Source: Burkholderiales bacterium
Lineage (GTDB): Bacteria; Pseudomonadota; Gammaproteobacteria; Burkholderiales; Burkholderiaceae_D
Length of the DNA stretch: 64,000 nucleotides
Assembly (NCBI GenBank): GCA_016200895.1
Contig: JACQDX010000017.1
Span: 1 to 64,000, forward strand
Direction: 5' to 3'
In this document: in pieces, positions 23,780 to 33,665 of the stretch
Layout of the letters: each line of letters starts with the position of its first letter
Position numbering within the stretch: position 1 is the stretch's first letter
The notes under the pieces: model-generated
Seen by the model: the letters and a program-made list of their open reading frames with translations, nothing else
Databases searched by the model: none
What the model was told of the DNA's origin: nothing
Translations under genes and position numbers: made by a program

Positions 23780-26700
23780 CTACATGTTGCGACGATATTG
23801 CCCTCCTACTTCGAAAAGTGCGGTTGTAATCTGCCCCAGCGAACAAACCCGTGCCGCATCCATCAACCTGGCAAACACATTCTCATTATTGATCGCCGCC
23901 AGCTGCAAGGCCGCCAGCGCCTTCGGTGCCACATCCGCATGGCGGCCATGGAAATCTGCCAGGCGTTGCAACTGCGATTGCTTTTCTTCTTCGGTAGAAC
24001 GCGCCAGTTCTATCTTTTGCGGCGTGTCATTGGCTTTTGGATTACGGAAAGTATTCACACCGATGATGGGTAAAGTGCCGTCATGTTTCAGGTGTTCATA
24101 GTGCATGGATTCTTCCTGTATCTTGCCGCGTTGATAGCCGGTTTCCATCGCACCGAGTACACCACCACGCTCAGCGATGCGTTCAAACTCTTGCATGACG
24201 GCTTCTTCTACCATGTCAGTCAGTTCTTCGATGATGAAGCTGCCCTGGATAGGATTTTCATTCTTGGCCAGACCCCATTCACGATTGATGATGAGCTGAA
24301 TAGCCAAAGCACGGCGCACTGATTCATCAGTAGGCGTGGTGATGGCCTCATCATAGGCATTGGTGTGCAGGCTGTTGCAGTTGTCGTAGATCGCAATCAG
24401 GGCTTGCAGTGTGGTGCGGATATCGTTGAAATCTATCTCTTGCGCATGCAGGGAACGACCGCTGGTCTGGATATGGTATTTCAGTTTCTGGCTACGGTCA
24501 TTCGCACCATATTTATCACGCATGGCTACGGCCCAGATACGGCGGGCGACGCGGCCCAGCACGGTGTATTCAGGGTCCATGCCATTGCTGAAGAAGAAGG
24601 ACAGGTTGGCCGCAAAATCATCAATGTGCATGCCACGCGCCAGATAGGCTTCGACAAAGGTAAAGCCATTCGACAGCGTGAACGCGAGTTGAGAAATCGG
24701 GTTCGCACCGGCTTCGGCAATATGGTAACCGGAGATGGAAACAGAATAGAAATTGCGTACCTGGTGATGGACAAAATATTCCTGTATATCACCCATGACC
24801 TTCAGCGAGAATTCTGTCGAGAAGATACAGGTGTTCTGGCCCTGGTCTTCCTTGAGGATATCTGCTTGCACCGTGCCACGTACATTTTGCAATACCCAGG
24901 CACGAATCTTGGCGGATTCATCAGCAGTGGGTTCGCGCTTGTTATCGACGCGGAATTTTTCCATCTGCTGGTCGATGGCAGTATTCATGAAGAAGGCCAG
25001 TATGGTCGGTGCCGGGCCATTGATGGTCATGGACACCGATGTGGCCGGATCGCACAGATCAAAGCCGTCATACAAGACCTTCATGTCTTCCAGTGTCGCG
25101 ACTGACACGCCAGAGTTACCGACCTTGCCGTAGATATCAGGACGAATGGCCGGGTCTGCACCGTACAGTGTCACCGAGTCAAAAGCAGTAGACAGGCGCT
25201 TGGCATCCATGCCTTGCGACACCAGCTTGAAACGACGGTTGGTACGGAAAGGGTCACCCTCACCTGCAAACATGCGGGTAGGGTCTTCGCCTTCACGTTT
25301 GAAGGCGAACACACCGGCGGTGAAGGGGAAAGAACCAGGTACATTTTCCAGCAACAGCCAGCGCAGGATTTCACCGTGATCGACAAAGCGTGGCAAAGCC
25401 ACCTTGCGAATTTTTGTACCGGACAGGGATTGCTGTACCAGGCGGGTGCGTATCTCTTTGTCGCGAATCTTGACAACATATTCATCACCGGCATAGGCAG
25501 CCTGCATATCTGGCCACATGCTGATGAGTTTTTTGGATTCACCATCGAGGCGGTTTTCACGCTCGATAATCAAGTCATCAAAATCAGCAGGCTTGCCTGC
25601 CACTGAGAGCATGCGCTTGCTTTCTTGTAGTTGCTGGCGCTCACGGGCAATCAAGACCTGCTTGCCAGTATTCTTGTGATAGGCACGTACCGTATCGGCA
25701 ATCTCAGCCAGATAACGGCTGCGGGCCGGTGGCACAATAACATTCTTGGCACTGGAATATTTGACACTGATGGCGGCCAGTTTGCTTGGCTTGGCCAGCA
25801 AACCACGTTGCACCAGTGCTGGCAAGATGCCTTGATACAGCGCAGTCACGCCATCATCATTGAAGCGTGAAGCTTGCGTGCCATAGACTGGCATTTCATC
25901 GGGCTTCTGCGTCCACAATTCGCGGTTGCGCTGGTATTGTTTGGCGACATCGCGCAGGGCATCTTGTGCGCCTTTGCGGTCAAATTTATTGATGGCGACA
26001 AAATCGGCAAAGTCCAGCATGTCGATTTTTTCCAGCTGCGATGCGGCACCAAATTCTGGCGTCATCACATACATGGACACATCGACGTGCGGCACAATCG
26101 CTGCGTCACCCTGGCCTATGCCTGAAGTCTCGACGATGACCAGGTCAAAACCGGCAACTTTGCAAGCAGCGATGACGTCTGGCAAGGCTTGTGAAATTTC
26201 TGAACCGGCTTCACGGGTTGCCAGCGAACGCATGAAAACCTTGAGCTTGCCCTTCCATGGGTTGATCGCATTCATGCGTATGCGGTCACCCAGCAAGGCA
26301 CCACCAGATTTGCGGCGCGATGGGTCTATGGAAATCAGGGCAATGTTCAGGTGATCATCCTGGTCCAGTCGTATGCGGCGTATCAACTCATCCGTCAGCG
26401 AGGATTTACCGGCACCACCGGTACCCGTAATACCCAGGGTAGGTGTCTTGCTGGCTTTTGCCGCATCCATCAATTGCGTGCGCAATTCCGGCGCGACCTT
26501 GTCGTTTTCCAGCGCGGTAATCAATTGCGCCAGTGGACGGTGTTTGTCGGCGATATCGCCTTGCTGCAATACTGCCAGCGTCGTTGGTGCATAGCCAGAG
26601 AGGTCACTGTCGCAAGCCTGTATCATCGACAAAATCATGCCCACCAGGCCCATGCGCTGGCCATCCTCAGGGCTGAAAATACGGGTCACGCCATAGGCAT

Positions 26701-27058
26701 GCAGGTCAGCAATTTCTTCCTGCACGATGACACCACCGCCACCGCCAAACACCTTGATATGCGCACCGCCGCGTTGCTTGAGCAGGTCTATCATGTATTT
26801 GAAGTATTCAACATGGCCACCCTGGTAACTGGAAATGGCGATGCCCTGAGCATCTTCCTGCAGAGCGGCAGTGACGATTTCTTCTACCGAGCGGTTATGA
26901 CCCAGATGGATAACTTCTGCACCATTCGCCATCAAAATGCGGCGCATGATATTGATCGAGGCATCATGGCCATCGAACAGGGAAGCGGCGGTAACAAAGC
27001 GCACTTTGTTGGCTGGTTTGTATTCAGTCAGGTTCTGGGCAACGGACAGGTCAGTCAT
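23780..27058 (-). CDS. icmF: Fused isobutyryl-CoA mutase IcmF
   Basis: The protein has 1092 residues in one chain. The B12-binding domain carries DGHDAS (Asp29, His31 as lower axial ligand) and GGGGG (105-109). A MeaB-like G-protein chaperone follows, with P-loop GTGGAGKSS (about 212-220), and the acyl-CoA mutase TIM barrel forms the C-terminal half. The domain order is that of IcmF, which interconverts isobutyryl-CoA and n-butyryl-CoA with adenosylcobalamin and uses the GTPase to load and protect the cofactor. A methylmalonyl-CoA mutase would have a different architecture. GAGGAAG precedes the ATG. A palindrome lies about 90 bp upstream. Confidence 0.95.
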   Translation of the reverse strand: MTDLSVAQNLTEYKPANKVRFVTAASLFDGHDASINIMRRILMANGAEVIHLGHNRSVEEIVTAALQEDAQGIAISSYQGGHVEYFKYMIDLLKQRGGAHIKVFGGGGGVIVQEEIADLHAYGVTRIFSPEDGQRMGLVGMILSMIQACDSDLSGYAPTTLAVLQQGDIADKHRPLAQLITALENDKVAPELRTQLMDAAKASKTPTLGITGTGGAGKSSLTDELIRRIRLDQDDHLNIALISIDPSRRKSGGALLGDRIRMNAINPWKGKLKVFMRSLATREAGSEISQALPDVIAACKVAGFDLVIVETSGIGQGDAAIVPHVDVSMYVMTPEFGAASQLEKIDMLDFADFVAINKFDRKGAQDALRDVAKQYQRNRELWTQKPDEMPVYGTQASRFNDDGVTALYQGILPALVQRGLLAKPSKLAAISVKYSSAKNVIVPPARSRYLAEIADTVRAYHKNTGKQVLIARERQQLQESKRMLSVAGKPADFDDLIIERENRLDGESKKLISMWPDMQAAYAGDEYVVKIRDKEIRTRLVQQSLSGTKIRKVALPRFVDHGEILRWLLLENVPGSFPFTAGVFAFKREGEDPTRMFAGEGDPFRTNRRFKLVSQGMDAKRLSTAFDSVTLYGADPAIRPDIYGKVGNSGVSVATLEDMKVLYDGFDLCDPATSVSMTINGPAPTILAFFMNTAIDQQMEKFRVDNKREPTADESAKIRAWVLQNVRGTVQADILKEDQGQNTCIFSTEFSLKVMGDIQEYFVHHQVRNFYSVSISGYHIAEAGANPISQLAFTLSNGFTFVEAYLARGMHIDDFAANLSFFFSNGMDPEYTVLGRVARRIWAVAMRDKYGANDRSQKLKYHIQTSGRSLHAQEIDFNDIRTTLQALIAIYDNCNSLHTNAYDEAITTPTDESVRRALAIQLIINREWGLAKNENPIQGSFIIEELTDMVEEAVMQEFERIAERGGVLGAMETGYQRGKIQEESMHYEHLKHDGTLPIIGVNTFRNPKANDTPQKIELARSTEEEKQSQLQRLADFHGRHADVAPKALAALQLAAINNENVFARLMDAARVCSLGQITTALFEVGGQYRRNM

Positions 27059-27140
27059 GTCTTCCTCATCGGTCTTGTTTTATCACAATGATTATTGTTA
27101 TTTGACAACAATCACTGTGTTTGGGTTAGGCTAAGTTATA

Positions 27141-27160
27141 TGACGTTAACGTAAACGTCA
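27141..27160. promoter_or_regulatory. Palindrome upstream of icmF (LiuR-like operator)
   Basis: TGACGTTAACGTAAACGTCA has arms TGACGTT and AACGTCA around AACGTA. It resembles the ACGT-rich sites recognised by MerR-family LiuR regulators of branched-chain amino acid and acyl-CoA catabolism, as I recall them. No MerR gene is present in the window. A second, weaker inverted repeat built on ATTGTT and AACAAT lies between it and the icmF start. Confidence 0.5.
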
Positions 27161-27253
27161 ATTAAAAATTGTGATCATGCTTTTCATGCAATTCATTGCT
27201 CGCAAGAGTGCTCTTTGGCTATGTGTTGGTAATACATGCATTTATTACCCCGC

Positions 27254-27675
27254 TTATTTGCGTAGATGCAACTCACGTCCGGAAAAATGGTATTCCTTGC
27301 GACGCTCACCTATCTCTGTCGTAATGACCGCACTCAAGTCCATACATCTGGCATGCGTACCTGATATTTGTACTACCCCATTCCATTTTTGCAAATCAAA
27401 TAAGCTGGAAGCGCCATGACCAGCACTGGCATGCAAACTTGCAGTGCCAGAACTGGGGCTGACGATTTCAACACCCCAGTCTTTGGGTATGCCTGCCATG
27501 CCCAGAATTCTCCACAAGCTTGTGTCAGTTTGATCTCAGTGACACGTTCCCCATCTCCCTTAGCCAGCATAAGCCGGGGGAAGAAGATACGGAAAGTTGA
27601 CGCAGGCGCTGCCTCTGCAACTGTTATGCACAGGCCAGCCGTTGCCATCAATACAAACATGAGCTTTTTTAGCAT
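27254..27675 (-). pseudogene. Small exported protein gene broken by a frameshift
   Basis: Two overlapping frames make one protein of about 140 residues. The first gives a signal peptide (MLKKLMFVLMATAGLCITVAE) and the segment ERVTEIKLTQACGEFWA. The second, shifted by one base, continues as IPKDWGVEIVSPSSGTASLH and AGHGASSLFDLQKWNGVVQI up to a natural stop. The junction is near base 27490, where one missing base would restore a single frame reading QAIPKDW. The combined product resembles a small exported family with Cys near residue 55 and a GHGA motif that I have no name for. It could be a real mutation or a sequencing error. Confidence 0.6.
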
Positions 27676-27745
27676 ATAAAAATTGGGCCAAGGTTTGGCC
27701 GTCTTGTTTGAGCAAATTATTCAGCAGCAACTCATCAACAGACAT

Positions 27746-27780
27746 TGCAAGACTCACTTCTATAAAAAGTGAGTCTTGCA
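27746..27780 (-). terminator. Strong hairpin after the oxidoreductase gene
   Basis: TGCAAGACTCACTT and AAGTGAGTCTTGCA form a perfect 14-bp stem around a seven-base A/T-rich loop, 11 bases after the stop codon at 27791. A clear T-run is lacking, so it may stabilise the 3' end or terminate only partly, leaving some read-through. Confidence 0.6.
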
Positions 27781-27790
27781 TAATCATAGA

Positions 27791-30700
27791 TCAGGCTACG
27801 CGCGCCACTTCCTTGATCACTGTTGTATTTTGAGGATTCAGCAAAACTGCCTTTTCTGCATGATACGCCTGCATGGCCTTTTCTTTGACATGGCCGTAAC
27901 CGCGTATTTTTTCAGGCAGGCTCGCGAGAGCAATGGCCTGTTCCAGATTGTCTACATTCAGGCCCGCTGCCAGTTTTTCCATCAGGGCTGTGTATTCAAC
28001 GATGAGGGCACGTTCGGCCTTGCGTTCTTCTGTGCGGCCAAAGATATCCAGTGCCGTACCACGCAAGCCCTTGAGTTTGGCCAGCAGCCTGAATGCCTGC
28101 CAGACCCAGGAACCATATTGAGCCTTGACCAGATGACCCTGTCCATCTTTCTTCGAGAAGATAGGAGGTGCCAGATTGAATTTCAGGCTGAAGTCGCCTT
28201 CAAACTGTTGCTTGAGCTTTGCCGTGAAATCGCCATTGGTATACAAGCGTGCGACTTCATACTCATCCTTGTAGGCCATGAGTTTGAAAGCATACTTGGC
28301 GACTGTCATGCTGAACTTGTTACCGGCATTCAATGCAGACTCAGCCTTGCGCACCTTTTCAACCAGGTTCGCATATTGCTGGGCATAGGCGGCGTTCTGG
28401 TAATCCGTCAATACTGCAATGCGGCGTTTGACCAGGGTATCCAGGCTTTGCGGCATCTGGATGACAACAGGCTGCCCAGGGATGGCGATTTTTTCCACAC
28501 GGGTGAAGTCCACGGCAGCACGGCGGCCCCAAAGGAAGGCTTTCTTGTTAGCTTCTATGGCAACGCCATTCAGTTCTATCGCCCGCAGCAAGGCTGTTTC
28601 AGATACCGGTATCGCACCATTCTGATAGGCAAAACCGAGCATGAACAGGTTGGTGGCGATAGAGTCACCCATCAAGGCCGTTGCCAGTTTGGTGGCATTG
28701 ATGAAATCGACGTTGCCACCGACTGATTCAGAAATCAGATGCTCTACCGATTCCAGCGGGAATTGCCAGTCAGGATTCCTGGCAAACGGGCCAGTCGGCT
28801 GTTCATGGGTATTGATGACAGCACGGGTACGGCCTGCGCGCATTTTGGAAATAGCATCATGTGCGCCAGCAGTCAGGATATCGCAGCCAAGTATCAGGTC
28901 AGCTTCACCGGTCGCAATACGCTGTGCACGCAATTTGCCAGCCTGGTTGACGATGCGTATATGCGAAGTCACCGAGCCATTTTTTTGCGACATGCCTGTC
29001 ATGTCGAGTACCGATGCGCCCTTGCCTTCCAGATGCGCGGCCATGCCGAGCAAGGCACCGACCGTAATTACACCGGTGCCGCCTATGCCGTTCAGAAGGA
29101 TGTTGTATGAACTTTCACAGACTGGCAATACGGGATCAGGCAAAGCGCCGAAGTCATCGGTCTTTGCAGTGCCGGTTTTGGATTTGACCAGCTTGCCACC
29201 TTCTACCGTGACAAAGCTGGGGCAGAAACCTTTGACGCAGGAGTAATCCTTGTTGCAAGACGATTGATCTATGCTGCGCTTGCGACCAAATTCTGTTTCC
29301 ACTGGCATGATGGAAGTACAGTTGGATTGCACGCCACAGTCGCCACAGCCTTCGCAGACTGCTTCATTGATGAACATGCGCTGGTTGGGGTCAGGGAATT
29401 CGCCTTTTTTGCGGCGGCGACGCTTCTCGGCGGCACAGGTCTGGTCGTAAATGAGTACGGTTGCACCGGGTATCTCGCGCAATTCACGTTGCACCGCATC
29501 CATGTCCTTGCGGTCATGCAGGGTCGCAAAGCTGGGCAAGTTTGATCTGTCGGTATAACGTGACAAATCCTCAGTCACCAGGGCAATGCGCTTGACGCCC
29601 TCTGCCGCCATCTGTTGCGCCATCATCGGCACACTGATGATGCCGTCTACGGGCTGACCACCTGTCATGGCAACCGCATCGTTGTATAAAATCTTGTAGG
29701 TGATATTGACCTTGGCCGCCACCGCAGCGCGTATCGCCAGGTAACCGGAATGGAAGTATGTACCATCACCCAGGTTCTGGAACACATGTGGCAATGTAGA
29801 GAATGCGGCCTGGCCTATCCATGGCGCACCTTCACCGCCCATGTGGGTCGTCAGTTTATTGAATTCAGGGTAAATCGCCGTCGCCATGACGTGGCAACCT
29901 ATGCCTGCCAGAGCCAGGCTACCTTCAGGCACCTTGGTTGAAGTATTGTGCGGGCAACCTGAGCAATAATAAGCAGGGCGCGCAGGCGTATTGACTTGTT
30001 TGCTGAGGACAACATCCTTGGCTTCCAAAAATGCCAGGCGGGCCTTGATGAGGTCGCTGGTATGGAAGCGGGCAATGCGCGAAGCAATCACACGGGCAAT
30101 CTGTGCTACTGAAAAATCGGCCTTTGAAGTCAGCAGCCATTCGCCACGCGGATGTACCCATTCGCCTTTTTCATCGAACTTGCCGATGACGCGTGGACGC
30201 ACATCGTCGCGCCAGTTATACAGTTGTTCTTTGAGCTGGTACTCAACCATCTGGCGTTTTTCTTCGACCACCAGTATTTCATCAAGCCCCTGGGCGAATT
30301 CACGCACGCCATCTGGCTCCAGCGGCCACGGCATGGACACTTTGAACAGGCGTATGCCTATCTCGGCAGCGAATTTTTCATCTATGCCCAGTTCTTCCAG
30401 CGCTTCCAGCACATCCAGATAGGATTTTCCAGATGCGACGATGCCCAGACGCGCAGTCGGGCTGTCTATAGTGACATGATTGAGTTTGTTGATGCGGGCA
30501 TATGCCAGGGCTGCATAGATTTTGTAATCCTGCATCAGGGCTTCTTGCTTACGTGCCTGTATGCCAAGGGTATCGAGTGACAGACGGGTATTCAGGCCAC
30601 CTTCAGGCATGACAAAGTCTTGCGGAATCTTGATTTGCAGGCGGAAAGGGTCGGCATCGACCGAAGAAGTGGATTCCACTGTATCCGCCAGCGCCTTGAA

Positions 30701-31408
30701 GCCAACTGCGCAGCCAGAAAAGCGCGACATGGCCCAGGCATGCAGACCCAGGTCCAGGTATTCCTGCACATTGCTGGGATACAGCATGGGGATCATGCAG
30801 GCCGAGAAAATATGGTCGGACTGATGCGGCAGCGTCGATGAGTACGCACCATGGTCATCACCGGCCACCAGCAAGACACCGCCATGTTTGGATGTGCCCG
30901 CATGGTTCATGTGCTTGAAAACGTCAGCACTACGGTCCACGCCTGGGCCTTTGCCATACCACATGCCAAATACACCATCGTATTTGGCCGGGCCTATCAG
31001 GTCTACCGTTTGCGAGCCCCATACTGCAGTCGCTGCCAGGTCTTCATTGACGCCGGGCACGAACTGCACATGGTTTTGCTCCAGCAGTTTTTTGGTTTTC
31101 CACAATGTTTCATCCAGGCCACCCAGAGGCGAACCACGATAGCCGGAAATAAATCCCGCCGTATTCAGCCCCGCAGCCTGGTCGCGCTGGCGCTGCATCA
31201 TGGGCAGGCGTACCAGGGCTTGTATACCGGACAGGAAGATCGTGCCGCTGTTCGACGTATATTTATCGTCGAGTTGCACATCATTCAATTGCGGGGGGCT
31301 GGTGATCTGGCTGGCTTCGAGTGCATCGCTGGATGCTTCTTGATTGCTATTGCCAGTTCTGGCGAGGGACGAGAGTCCAGCAGACTCCATTGTGGTGTCG
31401 GATGACAT
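27791..31408 (-). CDS. Indolepyruvate:ferredoxin oxidoreductase-like protein
   Basis: The protein has 1205 residues and fuses the domains found on separate IorA and IorB subunits elsewhere. The N-terminal pyruvate-oxidoreductase pyrimidine domain has GYRGSPLGG (about 89-97), and a thiamine-pyrophosphate domain follows around 480-620 (CSGCPHNTS, GIGCHVMATAIYPE). A cysteine-rich cluster CEGCGDCGVQSNC (685-697) suits a 4Fe-4S centre, and a gamma domain follows from about 770 (LNGIGGTGVITVGALLG). It should oxidise 2-oxoacids to acyl-CoA, typically arylpyruvates or branched-chain 2-oxoacids, passing electrons to ferredoxin. Cotranscription with icmF (same strand) is possible but interrupted by hairpins. 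Confidence 0.9.
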   Translation of the reverse strand: MSSDTTMESAGLSSLARTGNSNQEASSDALEASQITSPPQLNDVQLDDKYTSNSGTIFLSGIQALVRLPMMQRQRDQAAGLNTAGFISGYRGSPLGGLDETLWKTKKLLEQNHVQFVPGVNEDLAATAVWGSQTVDLIGPAKYDGVFGMWYGKGPGVDRSADVFKHMNHAGTSKHGGVLLVAGDDHGAYSSTLPHQSDHIFSACMIPMLYPSNVQEYLDLGLHAWAMSRFSGCAVGFKALADTVESTSSVDADPFRLQIKIPQDFVMPEGGLNTRLSLDTLGIQARKQEALMQDYKIYAALAYARINKLNHVTIDSPTARLGIVASGKSYLDVLEALEELGIDEKFAAEIGIRLFKVSMPWPLEPDGVREFAQGLDEILVVEEKRQMVEYQLKEQLYNWRDDVRPRVIGKFDEKGEWVHPRGEWLLTSKADFSVAQIARVIASRIARFHTSDLIKARLAFLEAKDVVLSKQVNTPARPAYYCSGCPHNTSTKVPEGSLALAGIGCHVMATAIYPEFNKLTTHMGGEGAPWIGQAAFSTLPHVFQNLGDGTYFHSGYLAIRAAVAAKVNITYKILYNDAVAMTGGQPVDGIISVPMMAQQMAAEGVKRIALVTEDLSRYTDRSNLPSFATLHDRKDMDAVQRELREIPGATVLIYDQTCAAEKRRRRKKGEFPDPNQRMFINEAVCEGCGDCGVQSNCTSIMPVETEFGRKRSIDQSSCNKDYSCVKGFCPSFVTVEGGKLVKSKTGTAKTDDFGALPDPVLPVCESSYNILLNGIGGTGVITVGALLGMAAHLEGKGASVLDMTGMSQKNGSVTSHIRIVNQAGKLRAQRIATGEADLILGCDILTAGAHDAISKMRAGRTRAVINTHEQPTGPFARNPDWQFPLESVEHLISESVGGNVDFINATKLATALMGDSIATNLFMLGFAYQNGAIPVSETALLRAIELNGVAIEANKKAFLWGRRAAVDFTRVEKIAIPGQPVVIQMPQSLDTLVKRRIAVLTDYQNAAYAQQYANLVEKVRKAESALNAGNKFSMTVAKYAFKLMAYKDEYEVARLYTNGDFTAKLKQQFEGDFSLKFNLAPPIFSKKDGQGHLVKAQYGSWVWQAFRLLAKLKGLRGTALDIFGRTEERKAERALIVEYTALMEKLAAGLNVDNLEQAIALASLPEKIRGYGHVKEKAMQAYHAEKAVLLNPQNTTVIKEVARVA

Positions 31409-31803
31409 AAGGTGGCTCCAAAATTTGTGATTTAGATCGCAAAGAGCATGCGTTGTGCCCGGTAAGACACAATTTTGCTCGTAGCCTATAGCGAGGTATC
31501 AGAGATAGGCTCTCGTTGCGTTGGTAGTGATAACTACCATTTTATTCGAATTCGACACAAAATTCGATATCAAGACGCTATCTGCAACACATCTGCCAAC
31601 GTCAGATATGCGACGTGATACTTGAAACCGGTCTGGTCGAATCAAAGAGACATCAAAAGAAGCTTTCGAAATTCCGCTGCAGCGCTTCTTCGACTTCCTT
31701 TGAAATCTGCTGTGTTCACAGTGTAGGTGGAATACGTCTTTGTGGAAAATATGGAATTAAAATAGGGGTATCATGAAAAATGATAGCCTTCCTCATCACC
31801 GTT
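31409..31803. other. Intergenic region upstream of the oxidoreductase gene
   Basis: This 395-bp stretch has no supported reading frame. It holds three inverted repeats: TTGTG and CACAA at 31453-31472, TGGTAGT-gata-ACTACCA at 31522-31539, and TCGAATT-N8-AATTCGA at 31546-31567. They lie 45-160 bases upstream of the start codon and could be operator sites. I cannot assign a regulator. Confidence 0.5.
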
Positions 31804-32265
31804 TCAGGTAGGTGATTGCATCAATTGCCAGAGGCCAAGGGCAATGCCCAAGCCAGTGAACAGGCAAATTGCCGAGGTAATCAGCAGCAAGGCATTCACG
31901 CCATGGATGTTGGTGACCGAGGCCAGGGCTTCTGGCATCCAGATGATAAGGGGAACAAAACTCACGCCCCTGACTATGAAGCCACAAGCCATCAGGGCCA
32001 GCACTGCACGCGTAAATGGCAAACGCCGTATCAATCCCACACCAGAAAAAACAAACGCGGCACAAACAAACAGGAAGCTGGCAATGATGATGCAGACCAC
32101 GATTGGATATCGCTTGCCCGCCCTTGCCATTGCTACGATGGCATCCGGTGCGCCAATATAGGCGTACCAGTCCGGGCCACCAAAAATGGTGGCAAGGTGG
32201 ATCAATGCACCCAGCACCAGTACTATGCCTGACCAGAACAGATAGGGATTGTTGATTTTTTTCAT
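31804..32265 (-). CDS. Small membrane protein with four helices
   Basis: The protein has 153 residues from the ATG at 32265. Longer starts are rejected because they would overlap the terminator of the upstream gene. Four hydrophobic helices cover about 8-26, 53-75, 84-105 and 119-145. A conserved-looking loop GPDWYAYIGAPDAIV follows the first helix. I recognise no family with a known function. It faces a noncoding region downstream and lies just after the sugar-utilisation locus terminator, so it is likely independent of it. Confidence 0.65.
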   Translation of the reverse strand: MKKINNPYLFWSGIVLVLGALIHLATIFGGPDWYAYIGAPDAIVAMARAGKRYPIVVCIIIASFLFVCAAFVFSGVGLIRRLPFTRAVLALMACGFIVRGVSFVPLIIWMPEALASVTNIHGVNALLLITSAICLFTGLGIALGLWQLMQSPT

Positions 32266-32287
32266 ACGAACCAGCTTAGCATAGGCG

Positions 32288-32315
32288 AAAAAAAGCGGGA
32301 GCATGAAGCTCCCGC
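32288..32315 (-). terminator. Intrinsic terminator of the glucan locus
   Basis: GCGGGAGC and GCTCCCGC pair around ATGAA, followed on the minus strand by a seven-T run. It lies 35 bases after the stop of the sugar permease gene at 32350. Confidence 0.92.
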
Positions 32316-32349
32316 AATCTCCTGTAACGAGGAAAACCAAAAGTAAAAA

Positions 32350-33648
32350 TTAATCCAATTTATCGGAATACATCTCTGCATAACGTATGCCGAAATACAG
32401 GATAAAGGTGTAGCAGGCTGCAGGCACATAAAAAGAAACATGCAGGCCTATAGTGTCAGCCAGATAGCCTTGCAGGAAAGGCACCAGTGCACCGCCGACG
32501 ATGGCCATGCACAAAATGCCTGAGCCCTGTCCCGTCAAAGGCCCCAGCTTGTTCAAAGCCATGCTGAAGATGGTCGGGAACATGATGGAATTGCACAGTC
32601 CCACAGCCAGTATCGCCCACATCGCAAACGAGCCATGACTATAGATGGCGGTCAGGATCAGTATGATGGCAGCGGCAGAATTAAATGCCAGGGTCTTGCC
32701 AGGGCTGACCTTGCGCATGACGGCAAAACCAATGAAACGTCCTACCATAGCACCGCCCCAATAAAAACTGACATAGTGCGCTGCGACTGCGGGTGGCAAG
32801 CTGCCTACATCAGCCTCTCCGAGGAAATTGATGAGGAAACTGCCTATGCTGACTTCACCACCGACATATAAAAATATACCAATCGCCCCCATGAGCAGAT
32901 GAGCATGTGACAGCACCGAAGTTTTTGCGTTGCTGACTTTGGCATCACTTCCTTCAGCGTGAGTAATTTTAGGCAGGCGGGCAAAGGCGAACAAGACTGC
33001 CAGTAACAGCAAGGCACCCGCCAACATCAGGTAGGGCATTTGCACCGCAGCACCGGCGCTGGCCCGATACGTGACTTGTTCAGCTGCTGGCAATTGATTG
33101 ATCTCTACTGCTGTCAGCGCAGCGCCAGACAAGATCAATATGCCACCCAGAATAGGCGCCACCGTCGTACCCAGGGAATTGAAGGCCTGTGTCAAGGTCA
33201 GGCGGCTGGAGGCTGTCTTTGCTTCACCAAGTACCGTGACATAGGGATTAGCCGCCACCTGCAAAATCGTGATGCCAGATGCCAGCACAAAAAACGCCAG
33301 CAGGAACAAGGCATAGCTGCCCATGGATGCCGGATAGAACATGGCGCAACCAGTGGCCGCAATGACGAGGCCAGTCACTGCGCCATGCTGGTAGCCGATT
33401 TTTTTGATCAGCATACCGGCGGGTAGGGACACAATAAAGTACGCGCCAAAAAAACAAAACTGCACCAACGTCGCCTGCACATAGCTGAGGGTATAAATGG
33501 ATTTCAAGTGCGGGATCAGCACATCATTGAGTGAAGTCAGAAAACCCCACATGAAAAACAAGATCGTCACGATGACGAGAGAGCTGGTCTGGCTTCTGGC
33601 ATTGCCATCAGACCTTATGGTAGCGCTTGTCGGTAGTGAAGTTTCCAA
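32350..33648 (-). CDS. Sugar MFS transporter, GluP/FucP family
   Basis: The protein has 432 residues and about 12 membrane helices. The opening helix contains FFMWGFLTSLNDVLIPHLK, the signature of the fucose:H+ symporter family that includes GluP glucose/galactose permeases. The loop motif SLPAGMLIKKIGYQHG fits the same family. It would import free glucose made by the hydrolases of the locus. It is the last gene of a minus-strand series that includes glucokinase and GH3, with an 18-bp gap to glucokinase, and it is followed by a strong terminator. Galactose or N-acetylglucosamine remain possible substrates. Confidence 0.92.
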   Translation of the reverse strand: METSLPTSATIRSDGNARSQTSSLVIVTILFFMWGFLTSLNDVLIPHLKSIYTLSYVQATLVQFCFFGAYFIVSLPAGMLIKKIGYQHGAVTGLVIAATGCAMFYPASMGSYALFLLAFFVLASGITILQVAANPYVTVLGEAKTASSRLTLTQAFNSLGTTVAPILGGILILSGAALTAVEINQLPAAEQVTYRASAGAAVQMPYLMLAGALLLLAVLFAFARLPKITHAEGSDAKVSNAKTSVLSHAHLLMGAIGIFLYVGGEVSIGSFLINFLGEADVGSLPPAVAAHYVSFYWGGAMVGRFIGFAVMRKVSPGKTLAFNSAAAIILILTAIYSHGSFAMWAILAVGLCNSIMFPTIFSMALNKLGPLTGQGSGILCMAIVGGALVPFLQGYLADTIGLHVSFYVPAACYTFILYFGIRYAEMYSDKLD

Positions 33649-33665
33649 GATATAGCTCCTTATAA

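Noticed and set aside
27059-27253. Cobalamin riboswitch upstream of the B12-dependent icmF gene
   Set aside because: No B12-box-like core or multi-stem structure was found; only small palindromes are present.
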